This document shows positions 22,465 through 30,344 of a DNA stretch of 64,000 nt, one piece after another. Under the pieces are notes generated by a model. It searched no databases, was not told the DNA's origin, and saw only the letters and a program-made list of their open reading frames with translations. The DNA lies in NCBI RefSeq assembly GCF_040049215.1, contig NZ_JBDZDN010000004.1, forward strand, positions 186,001 through 250,000. Reading direction: 5' to 3'. This stretch comes from Mesorhizobium_K sp040049215 (lineage in GTDB: Bacteria; Pseudomonadota; Alphaproteobacteria; Rhizobiales; Rhizobiaceae). Positions within the stretch are counted from its first letter, which is position 1. Each line of letters opens with the position of its first letter. A program made the position numbers and the translations under genes.

Positions 22465-23800
22465 ACGGTTCCGAAACACACTGGCGGCGGGGTTCGATAT
22501 TCTCGCGCAGCGCGTTTCGACGGAGCCGCGCTATCCGCGCGAGGCCCGCGTGGTATCGAATTCGCGGACTGTCGCCGGCGTGATGATAACGCCCGACACC
22601 GCGGTAACGATCGCCGCCGTGTGGGCATGCCTACGCTACCTGTCGCAGACCGTAGCCGTGCTGCCTTGGCACGTTATGAAGAAGGTCGCCGCCGGCGCCG
22701 AGGTGCAGGATAGCAACTCGATCGACTGGCTGCTCTACAAGCGGCCCAATCCGGAATGGTCGTCTTTCCAATTTCGCGAGACCCTGACCCATTGGGCGCT
22801 ACGGCATGGCAATGGCTATGCTGAGATCGAGCGCGACGGCATCCGCCGTCCGATCGGGCTGTGGCCGATCCACCCCGATCGCACTGAGGTCTGCCGCGAC
22901 CCGGAAGACGGCCGGCTGTTCTATGAGGTTTCCAACGGCGCGAACGGCAAGGTCGAGATCGCTGCCGAGGACATGTTCCACATTCGCGGTTTCGGCGAGG
23001 GCGTGGTCGGCGTCAACGTGATCGACTACGCCGCGCAGTCGCTGGGATGGGCAAAGGCCGCGCAGATATTCGGCGCCGCCTTCTTCGGCAACGGATCTAC
23101 GCCGTCCGTCGTGGTCAAGAACAAGAAGGGCCTGAAGCCGGATGGTCTTGCGAAACAGCGCGCAGAGTTCGACCAGCTCTACAAGGGGCCATATCGCTCG
23201 AACAAGACGGCTCACCTCGACAATGACGCCGAGATTGAAAAGATCGGCCTGAACGCGGTCGAGACGCAATTGATCGAGGTGCACCAGTATCTGATCGAGG
23301 AGGTCTGCCGCTGGTTCGGCGTTCCTCCGCACAAGATCATGCATCTGCTGCGCGCGACGTTCTCCAACATCGAACATCAGGCGATCGAGGTCGTGGTCGA
23401 CAGCATCTCGCCATGGGCCAAGCGGTTCGAGGACGAGGCGGATTTCAAACTCTTCGGCCAGAACCGGCGCAACCTCTACACGAAGATGAACATGAACGCT
23501 CTGCTGCGCGGCGACATGAAGTCCCGCATGGAATTCTACAAGGGCATGAGCTCGGTCGGCGCCTATTCGGCAAACCGGATTCTGGCGCTCGAGGACGAGA
23601 ACAGCATAGGCGCCGATGGCGACGTGCACGTCATGCAGGAACAGTACGTTCCGCTGGAGTTCATCGCCAAGCGCACCGATCCGGCTGCGGAAAAGGCGGT
23701 GGCCAAGCCTGCCGTGTCGAAGCCGGCTGTCGAGGAAGACGACAGCGCGGCGGCAGCCGAGTTTCATGGCATCCTGAATGTGGAGCCGGCCAATGCCTAA
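22457..23800 (+). CDS. Portal protein (HK97 type)
   Basis: 447 aa. Family features: AVWACLRYLSQTVAVLPWHV, HGNGYAEIERD, FHIRGF, and VCRWFGVPPHKIMH near the middle. Forms the dodecameric ring at the capsid vertex. The Lys/Pro/Ala-rich C-terminus (KPAVSKPAVEEDD) is disordered. Overlaps the collagen-like gene at its stop. Confidence 0.95.
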   Translation: MLERFRNTLAAGFDILAQRVSTEPRYPREARVVSNSRTVAGVMITPDTAVTIAAVWACLRYLSQTVAVLPWHVMKKVAAGAEVQDSNSIDWLLYKRPNPEWSSFQFRETLTHWALRHGNGYAEIERDGIRRPIGLWPIHPDRTEVCRDPEDGRLFYEVSNGANGKVEIAAEDMFHIRGFGEGVVGVNVIDYAAQSLGWAKAAQIFGAAFFGNGSTPSVVVKNKKGLKPDGLAKQRAEFDQLYKGPYRSNKTAHLDNDAEIEKIGLNAVETQLIEVHQYLIEEVCRWFGVPPHKIMHLLRATFSNIEHQAIEVVVDSISPWAKRFEDEADFKLFGQNRRNLYTKMNMNALLRGDMKSRMEFYKGMSSVGAYSANRILALEDENSIGADGDVHVMQEQYVPLEFIAKRTDPAAEKAVAKPAVSKPAVEEDDSAAAAEFHGILNVEPANA

Positions 23801-24497
23801 GCCTGGCGAACCGGAAGCCCGCGCCACGGACGGCCCTCCTGAGCAGCCAAAGGTGCCGACCGGCCTCACTGCCGTCTGGCACGGTATGTCAGCGCTGGCG
23901 CGGCGTCTTGTGGCGCTGGAGTCCCGTCCGCTGCCCCGCGACGGCAGGGACGGCCTTCCGGGCATTCCTGGGCCTATCGGTGCCGCGGGGCCGCAGGGCG
24001 AACCTGGTGAGGCTGGCATCCCTGGCGCGGTCGGTCCTGTTGGGCCGGTCGGCGCGCGAGGTGAGATAGGCCCGCAGGGCATCCCAGGTGAACCGGGACC
24101 GCAGGGCGTTATGGGTCCGGAAGGCCCGACCGGGCGCGATGGACGTGACGGATTGCCCGGCATTCAGGGCGAGCGTGGCATTCCCGGCGATATCGGCCCG
24201 ATGGGCATGCAGGGCGAAGCCGGGTCGCAGGGAATCCAGGGCGAAGCCGGTCCGATGGGCCCGGAAGGCCCTCGTGGCGAAGTTGGCCCAAGAGGCGAAC
24301 CGGGTCCGCGCGGTCTTCAGGGCGGGGCCGGTGATCGCGGTCCTGCCGGCAAGGACGGGAAAGATGGGCGCAATGGTGTCGACGGATCGACCTTCGCGTT
24401 CGGCGACTCCTACGCGCTGCAGGACGGCACCCCGCTTCGCGTCGTCGACATGATCGATGAAAACGGCGTCCTGCGCCGGATGCTCACGCTCGACTGA
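23793..24497 (+). CDS. Collagen-like Gly-X-Y repeat protein in head module
   Basis: 234 aa. After a short helical N-terminus (LTAVWHGMSALARRLVALES) come 49 uninterrupted Gly-X-Y triplets (about residues 51-197), then a small C-terminal domain (STFAFGDSYALQDGTPLRVV) that may nucleate the trimer. Phage collagen repeats are usually in tail fibres; here the gene lies between portal and protease. It might be a capsid fibre or decoration. The start overlaps the portal stop (GGAG upstream). Confidence 0.88.
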   Translation: MPKPGEPEARATDGPPEQPKVPTGLTAVWHGMSALARRLVALESRPLPRDGRDGLPGIPGPIGAAGPQGEPGEAGIPGAVGPVGPVGARGEIGPQGIPGEPGPQGVMGPEGPTGRDGRDGLPGIQGERGIPGDIGPMGMQGEAGSQGIQGEAGPMGPEGPRGEVGPRGEPGPRGLQGGAGDRGPAGKDGKDGRNGVDGSTFAFGDSYALQDGTPLRVVDMIDENGVLRRMLTLD

Positions 24498-24510
24498 GGG
24501 ATGATCTCAC

Positions 24511-25209
24511 ATGACTGTGCATAAATTCCCCGAGCGGACACCCGGCTCGGAAGTGAAGATCGTTGCGCGCGGGGCCCAAAAGGCCGAGGTCTATGTCTAT
24601 GGCATCATAGGCGGCGACTGGTTCGGCGACGGCGCGACCGCGCAGAAGTTCGCCGACGACCTGAAGAAGCTCGGCAACGTCTCCAATATCGACCTTCACA
24701 TTGACAGTGAAGGCGGGTCGGTCAAGGACGCGCAGGCGATGTATACGCTGCTGGTCGCGCATCCGGCAAAGATCACCACGCATATCGACGGCTGGGCATG
24801 CTCTGCCGCTTCCTTCCTCGCAATGGCAGGGTCTGAAATCCTGATCGGCGAAGGCGGGATGTTCATGATCCACAACGCCCGCATGATGGCCTATGGCGAG
24901 GCAGAGGATCTGGAGCGCGGCGCCGCGCTGCTGCGCACCACGAACCAGACCATCCTGCAGAAGTATGTCGATCGCACCGGGCTCGACGCCAAGAAGGTCA
25001 AGGCCTGGATGGACGCCGAGACCTGGTGGACCGGCAAGGAAGCCGTCGATGCCGGGTTCGCTGACAAGGTCGTCGGCAACCTGAAGATCGCCGCTGTCGC
25101 CGAGCGCGAGGGCAAGCGCGACCTGTCTCCTTACAAGAACGTGCCGGTCGATCATCGGCCGCGCAGGAATGCTGCCTTGGCGAAGCTCAACGCCGCCTTG
25201 GCAAAATAA
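24511..25209 (+). CDS. ClpP-like head maturation protease (S14)
   Basis: 232 aa. Catalytic Ser98 in DGWACSAAS and His121 in MFMIHNAR; IDSEGGSV near 65-71 matches the ClpP handle region. It cleaves the N-terminal scaffold of the capsid protein during prohead maturation. Directly upstream of the capsid gene as in HK97-like phages. Confidence 0.93.
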   Translation: MTVHKFPERTPGSEVKIVARGAQKAEVYVYGIIGGDWFGDGATAQKFADDLKKLGNVSNIDLHIDSEGGSVKDAQAMYTLLVAHPAKITTHIDGWACSAASFLAMAGSEILIGEGGMFMIHNARMMAYGEAEDLERGAALLRTTNQTILQKYVDRTGLDAKKVKAWMDAETWWTGKEAVDAGFADKVVGNLKIAAVAEREGKRDLSPYKNVPVDHRPRRNAALAKLNAALAK

Positions 25210-25275
25210 TCCCGGTCAGTCCGGTAAGCCCCTTCGCGCCTTGGGCAAGCGCATCCTCCCGAAAGGAAACCTACA

Positions 25276-26682
25276 ATGAGCATGCACACTGTGCGGGCCA
25301 TCAGTGGCCTGCTCGCAAGCGCTGCGTTCTTCGGCCCGATCAAGATGGATGCACTCGCATCCCTCGAGGAGCGGCTGGAGACGATCGAGGCAGAGTCGAT
25401 CACCATCCGCGACCTCGCCGACACCGAAGAGCGAGACTTCACGGACGAAGAGACCGAGAAGGTCGAGGCCAACGCACTCGAAATCGAGAAGCTGAAGCGC
25501 CAGATCGCGGCGCGCAAGCTCATCACTCCGACCGCCGGTCCCGGCCGCAAGTCGAAGCATGAGGTTGACAACAAGGGTGGCAAGGACGGCGACCGCCGCG
25601 TTCCGGCATCGGTTCGCGACACCGCCCGCCACAACTTCTTGAACCTGGGCGAGTTTGCCCTGTCGGTTCGCGCGCAGAAGATGGGCGACTTCGACAGCGA
25701 AGGCGTCAAGAAACTGCAGAACGCTGCCACGACCTACGGCAACGAAGGTTCCGGCGCCGACGGCGGCTTCCTTGTTCCTCCGGAGTTCGCCAACGAAATC
25801 TGGAAGAAGGTCGATGCCGAAGAGAATCTGATGTCGCGCTGCACGGAACTCGTGACCGGCAGTAACAGCATGTCGATCCCGAAGGATGAGCTCACCCCGT
25901 GGGGTTCTTCCGGCATCCAGTTCACCTGGGAAGGCGAAGCGGCTGCTGTCGGCCAGACCAAGGGCGTATTCGAGAACTCCATGCTGCGGCTCTACAAGCT
26001 GATGGCGCTAGCCCCGGTTTCGGACGAGATGCTGGAAGACTCCCGCGGTTTCGAGTCCTGGCTGATGGCCAAGGTTCCCGGTCTGCTCGCGGCGAAGATC
26101 AATACCGCGATCGTGTCCGGCACTGGTGCGGGCCAGCCGCTCGGCATCCTGAATTCGCCGTCTCTCGTTTCGGTTGCGAAACAGACCTCGCAGCCGGCCG
26201 ACACGGTCTGGATGAAGAACATCGAGAATATGTGGGCTCGCATGTATGCGCCGTGGCGCCGCAATGCGGTCTGGCTGATCAACCAGGACATCGAGCCGTC
26301 GCTTGGCGGTATGTCGTTCCAGGCCGTCGGCGCATCGTCCGATCTGCCCGGCACGTCTGCTGTCCCGGCCTACCTGCCTCCGGGCGGTCTGTCCGGTTCG
26401 GCCTACGGCACGCTCAAGGGCCGTCCGGTTGTTCCGGTGCAGGCGGCCAAGACCGTCGGCGACCAGGGCGACATCATCCTCGTCGACCTGAAGCAGTATT
26501 GGATACTGCGCAAGGCCGCCGGCATGCGGTCGGACACCTCGATCCACCTGTATTTCGATCAGGCGGTGACGGCGTTCCGGTTCATCTTCCGCATGAACGG
26601 CCAGCCGGCCTGGTCGTCTTCGATCTCGCCGCAGAACGGCTCCAACACCCTGTCCTGGGCCGTCGCCCTCGACGCGCGCTGA
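25276..26682 (+). CDS. Major capsid protein (HK97 fold)
   Basis: 468 aa with AAAGGAAACC ribosome site. Residues 25-90 (LASLEERLETIEAESITIRD) are the coiled-coil delta/scaffold domain removed by the protease. The mature part has the family pattern GADGGFLVPPEFANEIWKKV and a long C-terminal P-domain. A GC hairpin at 26691-26713 follows the stop. Confidence 0.95.
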   Translation: MSMHTVRAISGLLASAAFFGPIKMDALASLEERLETIEAESITIRDLADTEERDFTDEETEKVEANALEIEKLKRQIAARKLITPTAGPGRKSKHEVDNKGGKDGDRRVPASVRDTARHNFLNLGEFALSVRAQKMGDFDSEGVKKLQNAATTYGNEGSGADGGFLVPPEFANEIWKKVDAEENLMSRCTELVTGSNSMSIPKDELTPWGSSGIQFTWEGEAAAVGQTKGVFENSMLRLYKLMALAPVSDEMLEDSRGFESWLMAKVPGLLAAKINTAIVSGTGAGQPLGILNSPSLVSVAKQTSQPADTVWMKNIENMWARMYAPWRRNAVWLINQDIEPSLGGMSFQAVGASSDLPGTSAVPAYLPPGGLSGSAYGTLKGRPVVPVQAAKTVGDQGDIILVDLKQYWILRKAAGMRSDTSIHLYFDQAVTAFRFIFRMNGQPAWSSSISPQNGSNTLSWAVALDAR

Positions 26683-26690
26683 TAGCAACG

Positions 26691-26713
26691 GCGGGCCGCG
26701 CGAAACGGCCCGC
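26691..26713 (+). terminator. Hairpin after capsid gene
   Basis: GCGGGCCG-CGCGAAA-CGGCCCGC: 8-bp stem, followed by TCCCC. Lies 9 bases after the capsid stop. Probably an RNA-stabilising or attenuating hairpin rather than the end of the operon, because the next genes read on. Confidence 0.6.
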
Positions 26714-26763
26714 TCCCCTTTCACTCGCGCCAAGAGCGCACTGATCACGGAAAGATCAAGACA

Positions 26764-27261
26764 ATGAGCAAGCACATCCTCGACAAGCTCGACTTCGTGT
26801 CGGGCCTGGTCCCGATCAACCTCGGTTCCGCACGCTCCAGCGACGTCATTTCGCTGAAGAACTGGGGCCGCTGCGCGATCGTTTTCCACAAGGCGGCCGG
26901 TTCGGCGTCGGAAGACCCGACGCTGACCGTCCTGCAGGCATCCTCGGTGGCGCCGTCCAATGCGAAGGCGCTCACGTTCACCGAGCTCTACGTCAAGCAG
27001 GGCACCCTGTCCTCGGTTGGCACTTGGACGAAGACCACGCAGTCGGCGGCCAACACCTACACCAACGCCACGCTTTCCGAGCAGGAATGCGTGATCGTGA
27101 TCGACATCAAGGCAGAAGATCTCGACGTCGACAACGGCTTCGACTGCCTGCAGGTGACGATCGCCGACGCCGGTTCGGTGAACCAGCTCGGCGCCCTGTT
27201 CTTCGTCCCGCATGAGCCGCGGTATGCCAAGGACGGCGGCATCTCGTCGATCGCGAACTGA
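26764..27261 (+). CDS. Probable virion (capsid decoration-like) protein (165 aa)
   Basis: Follows the capsid gene with its own spacing on both sides and a hairpin after it (27278-27301), a pattern shared in this prophage with abundant structural genes. The sequence is beta-rich (RCAIVFHKAAGSASEDPTLT, VIVIDIKAEDLD) with no enzyme motif. A decoration or head-stabilising role is inferred from position; family not recognised. Confidence 0.65.
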   Translation: MSKHILDKLDFVSGLVPINLGSARSSDVISLKNWGRCAIVFHKAAGSASEDPTLTVLQASSVAPSNAKALTFTELYVKQGTLSSVGTWTKTTQSAANTYTNATLSEQECVIVIDIKAEDLDVDNGFDCLQVTIADAGSVNQLGALFFVPHEPRYAKDGGISSIAN

Positions 27262-27277
27262 TAGCGGTCTGAAATCA

Positions 27278-27301
27278 GGCCCCGGTGACAACGCCGGGGC
27301 C
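27278..27301 (+). terminator. Hairpin after 26764-27261 gene
   Basis: GGCCCCGG-TGACAACG-CCGGGGCC: 8-bp stem followed by GTTTCC. Same arrangement as after the capsid and tail-tube genes. Confidence 0.65.
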
Positions 27302-27322
27302 GTTTCCAAAAGGAGTTTCAGA

Positions 27323-27580
27323 ATGAAGATCAAGTTCCTGACGGGCTTCAAGCCGAAGGGCGATGCCGAGAACATTCCGTCCTACGAGGCCGGCGAGGTG
27401 TATGACTTCAGCGGCCCGGTGGCAGAAGGGTATGCCAGGAAATATATCGGGCGCGGATTGGCCGAAGAAGCCAAGCCGGCGCCGAAGCCTGCGGTGGTCG
27501 AAGCGCAGCCCGTCGAAGAGAAGGTCAACCCGCCGGTCGCGGCAAAGCCGTTCGCCTTCAGGGGTAACAAGCGCAAGTGA
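27323..27580 (+). CDS. Small head-region protein (85 aa)
   Basis: Starts MKIKFLTGFKPKG after AAAAGGAG. The N-terminus (YEAGEVYDFSGPVAEGYARK) forms a small beta/alpha unit seen in many short phage head proteins; the end is Pro/Ala/Lys-rich. The protein at 32506-32718 has a similar N-terminal layout (LLKAGREYPFTPEQAARF). Function unknown. Confidence 0.65.
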   Translation: MKIKFLTGFKPKGDAENIPSYEAGEVYDFSGPVAEGYARKYIGRGLAEEAKPAPKPAVVEAQPVEEKVNPPVAAKPFAFRGNKRK

Positions 27581-28119
27581 AGCGCGCCCTCGTCGTCGCC
27601 CATCCGGACGACGAAACTCTCTGGTTCGGCGGTTTGCTGATCGCTGAGCCCGGTCGGTGGCACGTCTTCTGCGCCTCTACGCCCCGCGCCGATCCTGTTC
27701 GGGCGCAGAGGTTTCATGTGGCGTGCGATCATATCGGCGCCATCTATTCGGAAATATCCGGCATCGTGGAGTCCGACCCGAGCGGGCCGCTTGACCAGTT
27801 GAATGTGCGCCTGCCCGATCTGACCGACTACGACCAGATCGTGACGCATAACGCTGCCGGCGAATATGGCCATAGGCACCACGTTTCGATCCACGATTAC
27901 CTTGTGGCGCGATATCCGAGCCAGGTCGTCACCGGCTGCTACGGCATGCCGGCCGGCGCAAAGCGGATCGAACTCACGGCCGAGCAGTACGACCGCAAGG
28001 TACAGGCGCTGCGCTGCTACGACCATGTATCGCCTAGCGACGGCAAGCCGAAATGGCAGGCCCTGATCGAGCGCTACGGTTCCCGGTTCGATTTGACGGT
28101 GGAAACCTATGTCGGGTGA
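27577..28119 (+). CDS. PIG-L family N-acetyl-sugar deacetylase
   Basis: 180 aa, GTG start in a GTGA overlap. The zinc-binding AHPDDE motif is at residues 8-13 and a second His cluster, GEYGHRHHVS, near 94-102. Enzymes of this family remove N-acetyl groups from GlcNAc-type sugars or conjugates (LmbE, MshB, BshB). First gene of a five-gene cassette inserted between capsid and connector genes; the substrate is unknown, but the glycosyltransferase two genes on points to a glycan or glycosylated small molecule. Confidence 0.88.
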   Translation: MKRALVVAHPDDETLWFGGLLIAEPGRWHVFCASTPRADPVRAQRFHVACDHIGAIYSEISGIVESDPSGPLDQLNVRLPDLTDYDQIVTHNAAGEYGHRHHVSIHDYLVARYPSQVVTGCYGMPAGAKRIELTAEQYDRKVQALRCYDHVSPSDGKPKWQALIERYGSRFDLTVETYVG

Positions 28120-29092
28120 GTATCAGACCGATCGGCGGATGGCGCTGAAGCGGCAGGCGGTTCCGCTGCCGACGCTGTCGGGCAAGACCGTCCTCGATGT
28201 CGGCACCGACCACGCATATTGGGCGTTCCTTGCAACGGACCTCGGGGCGAGCGATGTGCTTGGCCTCGATCGAAACCGGAAGGTGCAGGGCGTCGAGACA
28301 GATCTGATCCGGCTCAACATGGATGAGGCCGAGAAGCGCGGCGCCAAGACCCGGTTCGAGCGGATCAATCTCGGCAGGGAGTGGAGAGAATTCGGGCGGT
28401 TCGACGTGATCCTGGTCATGTCGGTCTACCACCACATCTATGAGCAGTGCGGCGATCATCGACCGATCTGGTTCTGGCTGTCGCGGCACTGCAAGGCGGA
28501 TGGGCATATCATCTGGGAGGGCCCGGTCGACGACAGCGACCCGGTGGTGCGCGCCAACGTCTCGGAAGGCAACCGCGCCGGGTATAGGCTCGACGCGATC
28601 CTTGAGTCGGCCGGTGTCTATTTCGAGGCCGAGCATGTCGGGCCGGCCCTGCATGAGCCGACAAGGCAGGTCTGGCGGTTCCGGCCGCGCGAAGTGCCGT
28701 TGCATTGCCGTTGCATTGGCGAGATGCGGACTGGCGCCGGCGGCGCGACCGCGGCGTTCCTTCATGCCGACGGGAGACGTTGCAGGGAGATATTCGATAT
28801 CCTCGGCGTGCTGCCGTTTCCGGGCTCGCTCAATGTTCAATTGGCTGAGCCGTTCGATTGGGATCGCGGATTTTACCGGGCGCGGGTGCTGGACGTCGCC
28901 GAACGTGGCAAGGGGCTTGGCGTTGAATGGCTGCCGCGCTGGGCGCGCTTCTACCCGGTGATGGTCGACCGCGCGCCGGCATTCGTCTTTCGGTTCGAAG
29001 GTGAACGGTATCCGTCGAACTTCGTGGAACTGATTGCTGCAGAAAGGCTGCGCGATCGGGTGGATGGACCGTTGGTGCAGATATGCCGCTGA
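28109..29092 (+). CDS. SAM methyltransferase fused to CTP-dependent riboflavin-kinase-like (DUF120) domain
   Basis: 327 aa. Residues about 20-195 are a class I methyltransferase (motif I VLDVGTDHAYW at 28-38, then LGLDRN and VILVMSVYHHIYE). Residues about 203-325 resemble archaeal CTP-dependent riboflavin kinase: GEMRTGAGGATAAFL (nucleotide-loop region), EIFDILGVLPFPGSLNVQL (PGTLN motif at 238-242), ERGKGLGVEWLP, and YPSNFVELIAAERLRDRVDG near the end. From memory this aligns along its length with the Methanocaldococcus enzyme. The substrate is unknown; the domain may phosphorylate another compound or only bind nucleotide. Overlaps neighbours at both ends. Confidence 0.8.
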   Translation: MSGEYQTDRRMALKRQAVPLPTLSGKTVLDVGTDHAYWAFLATDLGASDVLGLDRNRKVQGVETDLIRLNMDEAEKRGAKTRFERINLGREWREFGRFDVILVMSVYHHIYEQCGDHRPIWFWLSRHCKADGHIIWEGPVDDSDPVVRANVSEGNRAGYRLDAILESAGVYFEAEHVGPALHEPTRQVWRFRPREVPLHCRCIGEMRTGAGGATAAFLHADGRRCREIFDILGVLPFPGSLNVQLAEPFDWDRGFYRARVLDVAERGKGLGVEWLPRWARFYPVMVDRAPAFVFRFEGERYPSNFVELIAAERLRDRVDGPLVQICR

Positions 29093-29721
29093 CGGTCGCC
29101 TGTGTCCTTCGGAGCGGCGGCATCTATGACGCTACATGGGTCGAGCGGTTGCGCGCCGGTGTTGCCCGGCATCTGCCGATCGCTCACCGTTTCATCTGTC
29201 TGTCCGACGTCGACGTTTCCTGCGAGCGCATCCCGCTCGAGCACGGCTGGCCGGGCTGGTGGGCAAAGATGGAACTCTTTCGGCTGAAAGGGCCGGTGCT
29301 GTTCTTCGACCTCGACACGGCGATCGTGGGCGATCTCACTGACATTGCGGCGCACGCGGTCAAGGCTGACGGGCTGACGATGCTGCAGGACTTCTACGCC
29401 CCGGATCACTGTGGGTCCGGTGTCATGGCTTGGAACGGCGATCTGAGCCCGCTCTATGAGGCATTCGCGGCCGATCCGGACGTGCAGATGGCGGCCCGCC
29501 GCGCCCGCATGGGCGACCAGGCGTTGATCGAGGAAGAACTTGGCCGGGAGAACATCGAACGCTGGCAAGATCATCTGCTGGGGCAAATCGTTTCCTACAA
29601 GGCGCATTGCGGCGGCGGCATCCCGGCCGGTGCGCGCGTCGTCTGCCTGCATGGCCTGCCGAAGTTCGGTGACATGCCGGAGAATGATCCGGTGAGGCTG
29701 GCCTGGGAGAATGCGGCGTGA
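29083..29721 (+). CDS. GT-A-type glycosyltransferase-like protein
   Basis: 212 aa. N-terminus LTVACVLRSGGIYDATWVER; metal/nucleotide-binding DxD-like FFDLDTAIVG at 74-83; then SGVMAWNGD and a C-terminal His in VVCLHGLPK as in GT8/GT32-like enzymes. Expected to transfer a sugar from a nucleotide donor. Overlaps the preceding gene by ten bases and the next by four, so co-translated. Confidence 0.8.
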   Translation: MPLTVACVLRSGGIYDATWVERLRAGVARHLPIAHRFICLSDVDVSCERIPLEHGWPGWWAKMELFRLKGPVLFFDLDTAIVGDLTDIAAHAVKADGLTMLQDFYAPDHCGSGVMAWNGDLSPLYEAFAADPDVQMAARRARMGDQALIEEELGRENIERWQDHLLGQIVSYKAHCGGGIPAGARVVCLHGLPKFGDMPENDPVRLAWENAA

Positions 29722-30344
29722 CCGTTCCAGAAGGCTACGCGCTCAAGAACGGGTTGCTCTGGCCTGCGGAGGATGAAGAGACCAGGGCAACCCTTCATCT
29801 GCAGGTCGGGGACATCGCCACGGTCTGCGGCCATTGTCGGGATTTCGGTGTCGCGGTCCAGGCGGGCGGGAATGTCGGCATCTGGCCGAAGGATCTCGGT
29901 GAGCGATTTCGGGTTGTCTATACGTTCGAGCCCGACCCGGTGAATTTCCGCTGCCTTGCCGCCAATGCGCCGGCGGAGAACGTGTTCAAGTTCAACGCCG
30001 CGCTCGGCAGCGAGTATGGGTGCGTCGACCTGGTGAGAAATCCGAGAAGGGCAGGGTCGCATCATGTTGCCGGAGCGGGGCAAATCCCGACGCTTCGCAT
30101 CGACGATCTGCAGCTTGGAACCTGCGACCTGATCTATCTCGACGTCGAGGGCTACGAAAAGCGCGTCCTGATGGGCGCGGCGGACACGATAGACCGATGC
30201 GGCCCGACGATCGCTGTCGAAGACAGGCCGAGTTCGGAACGGTACGGCGTCTCAAGCGGTGCGACCGTGGAGTGGGTGCTCGATCGCTTCAACTATCGGA
30301 TCGCGGAACGCCTGCGCCGCGATGTTGTGATGGTGCCAAATTGA
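29718..30344 (+). CDS. FkbM-family SAM methyltransferase
   Basis: 208 aa, GTG start. The family markers are VVYTFEPDPVNFRCL, IDDLQL and CDLIYLDVEGYEKRVLMGA near residues 130-150. FkbM enzymes methylate hydroxyls, often on sugars. A second methyltransferase in the same cassette as a glycosyltransferase and deacetylase. Stop overlaps the TTG start of the next gene. Confidence 0.87.
   Translation: MTVPEGYALKNGLLWPAEDEETRATLHLQVGDIATVCGHCRDFGVAVQAGGNVGIWPKDLGERFRVVYTFEPDPVNFRCLAANAPAENVFKFNAALGSEYGCVDLVRNPRRAGSHHVAGAGQIPTLRIDDLQLGTCDLIYLDVEGYEKRVLMGAADTIDRCGPTIAVEDRPSSERYGVSSGATVEWVLDRFNYRIAERLRRDVVMVPN

Noticed and set aside
23940..24390. Repetitive DNA at first glance like a CRISPR or minisatellite
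   Set aside because: The periodicity is 9-base Gly-X-Y coding repeats of the collagen-like gene, not spaced direct repeats.
26008..27375. 455-codon minus-strand open frame over the capsid and following gene
   Set aside because: Antisense shadow; spans gene boundaries and a hairpin, with no ribosome site or motif.
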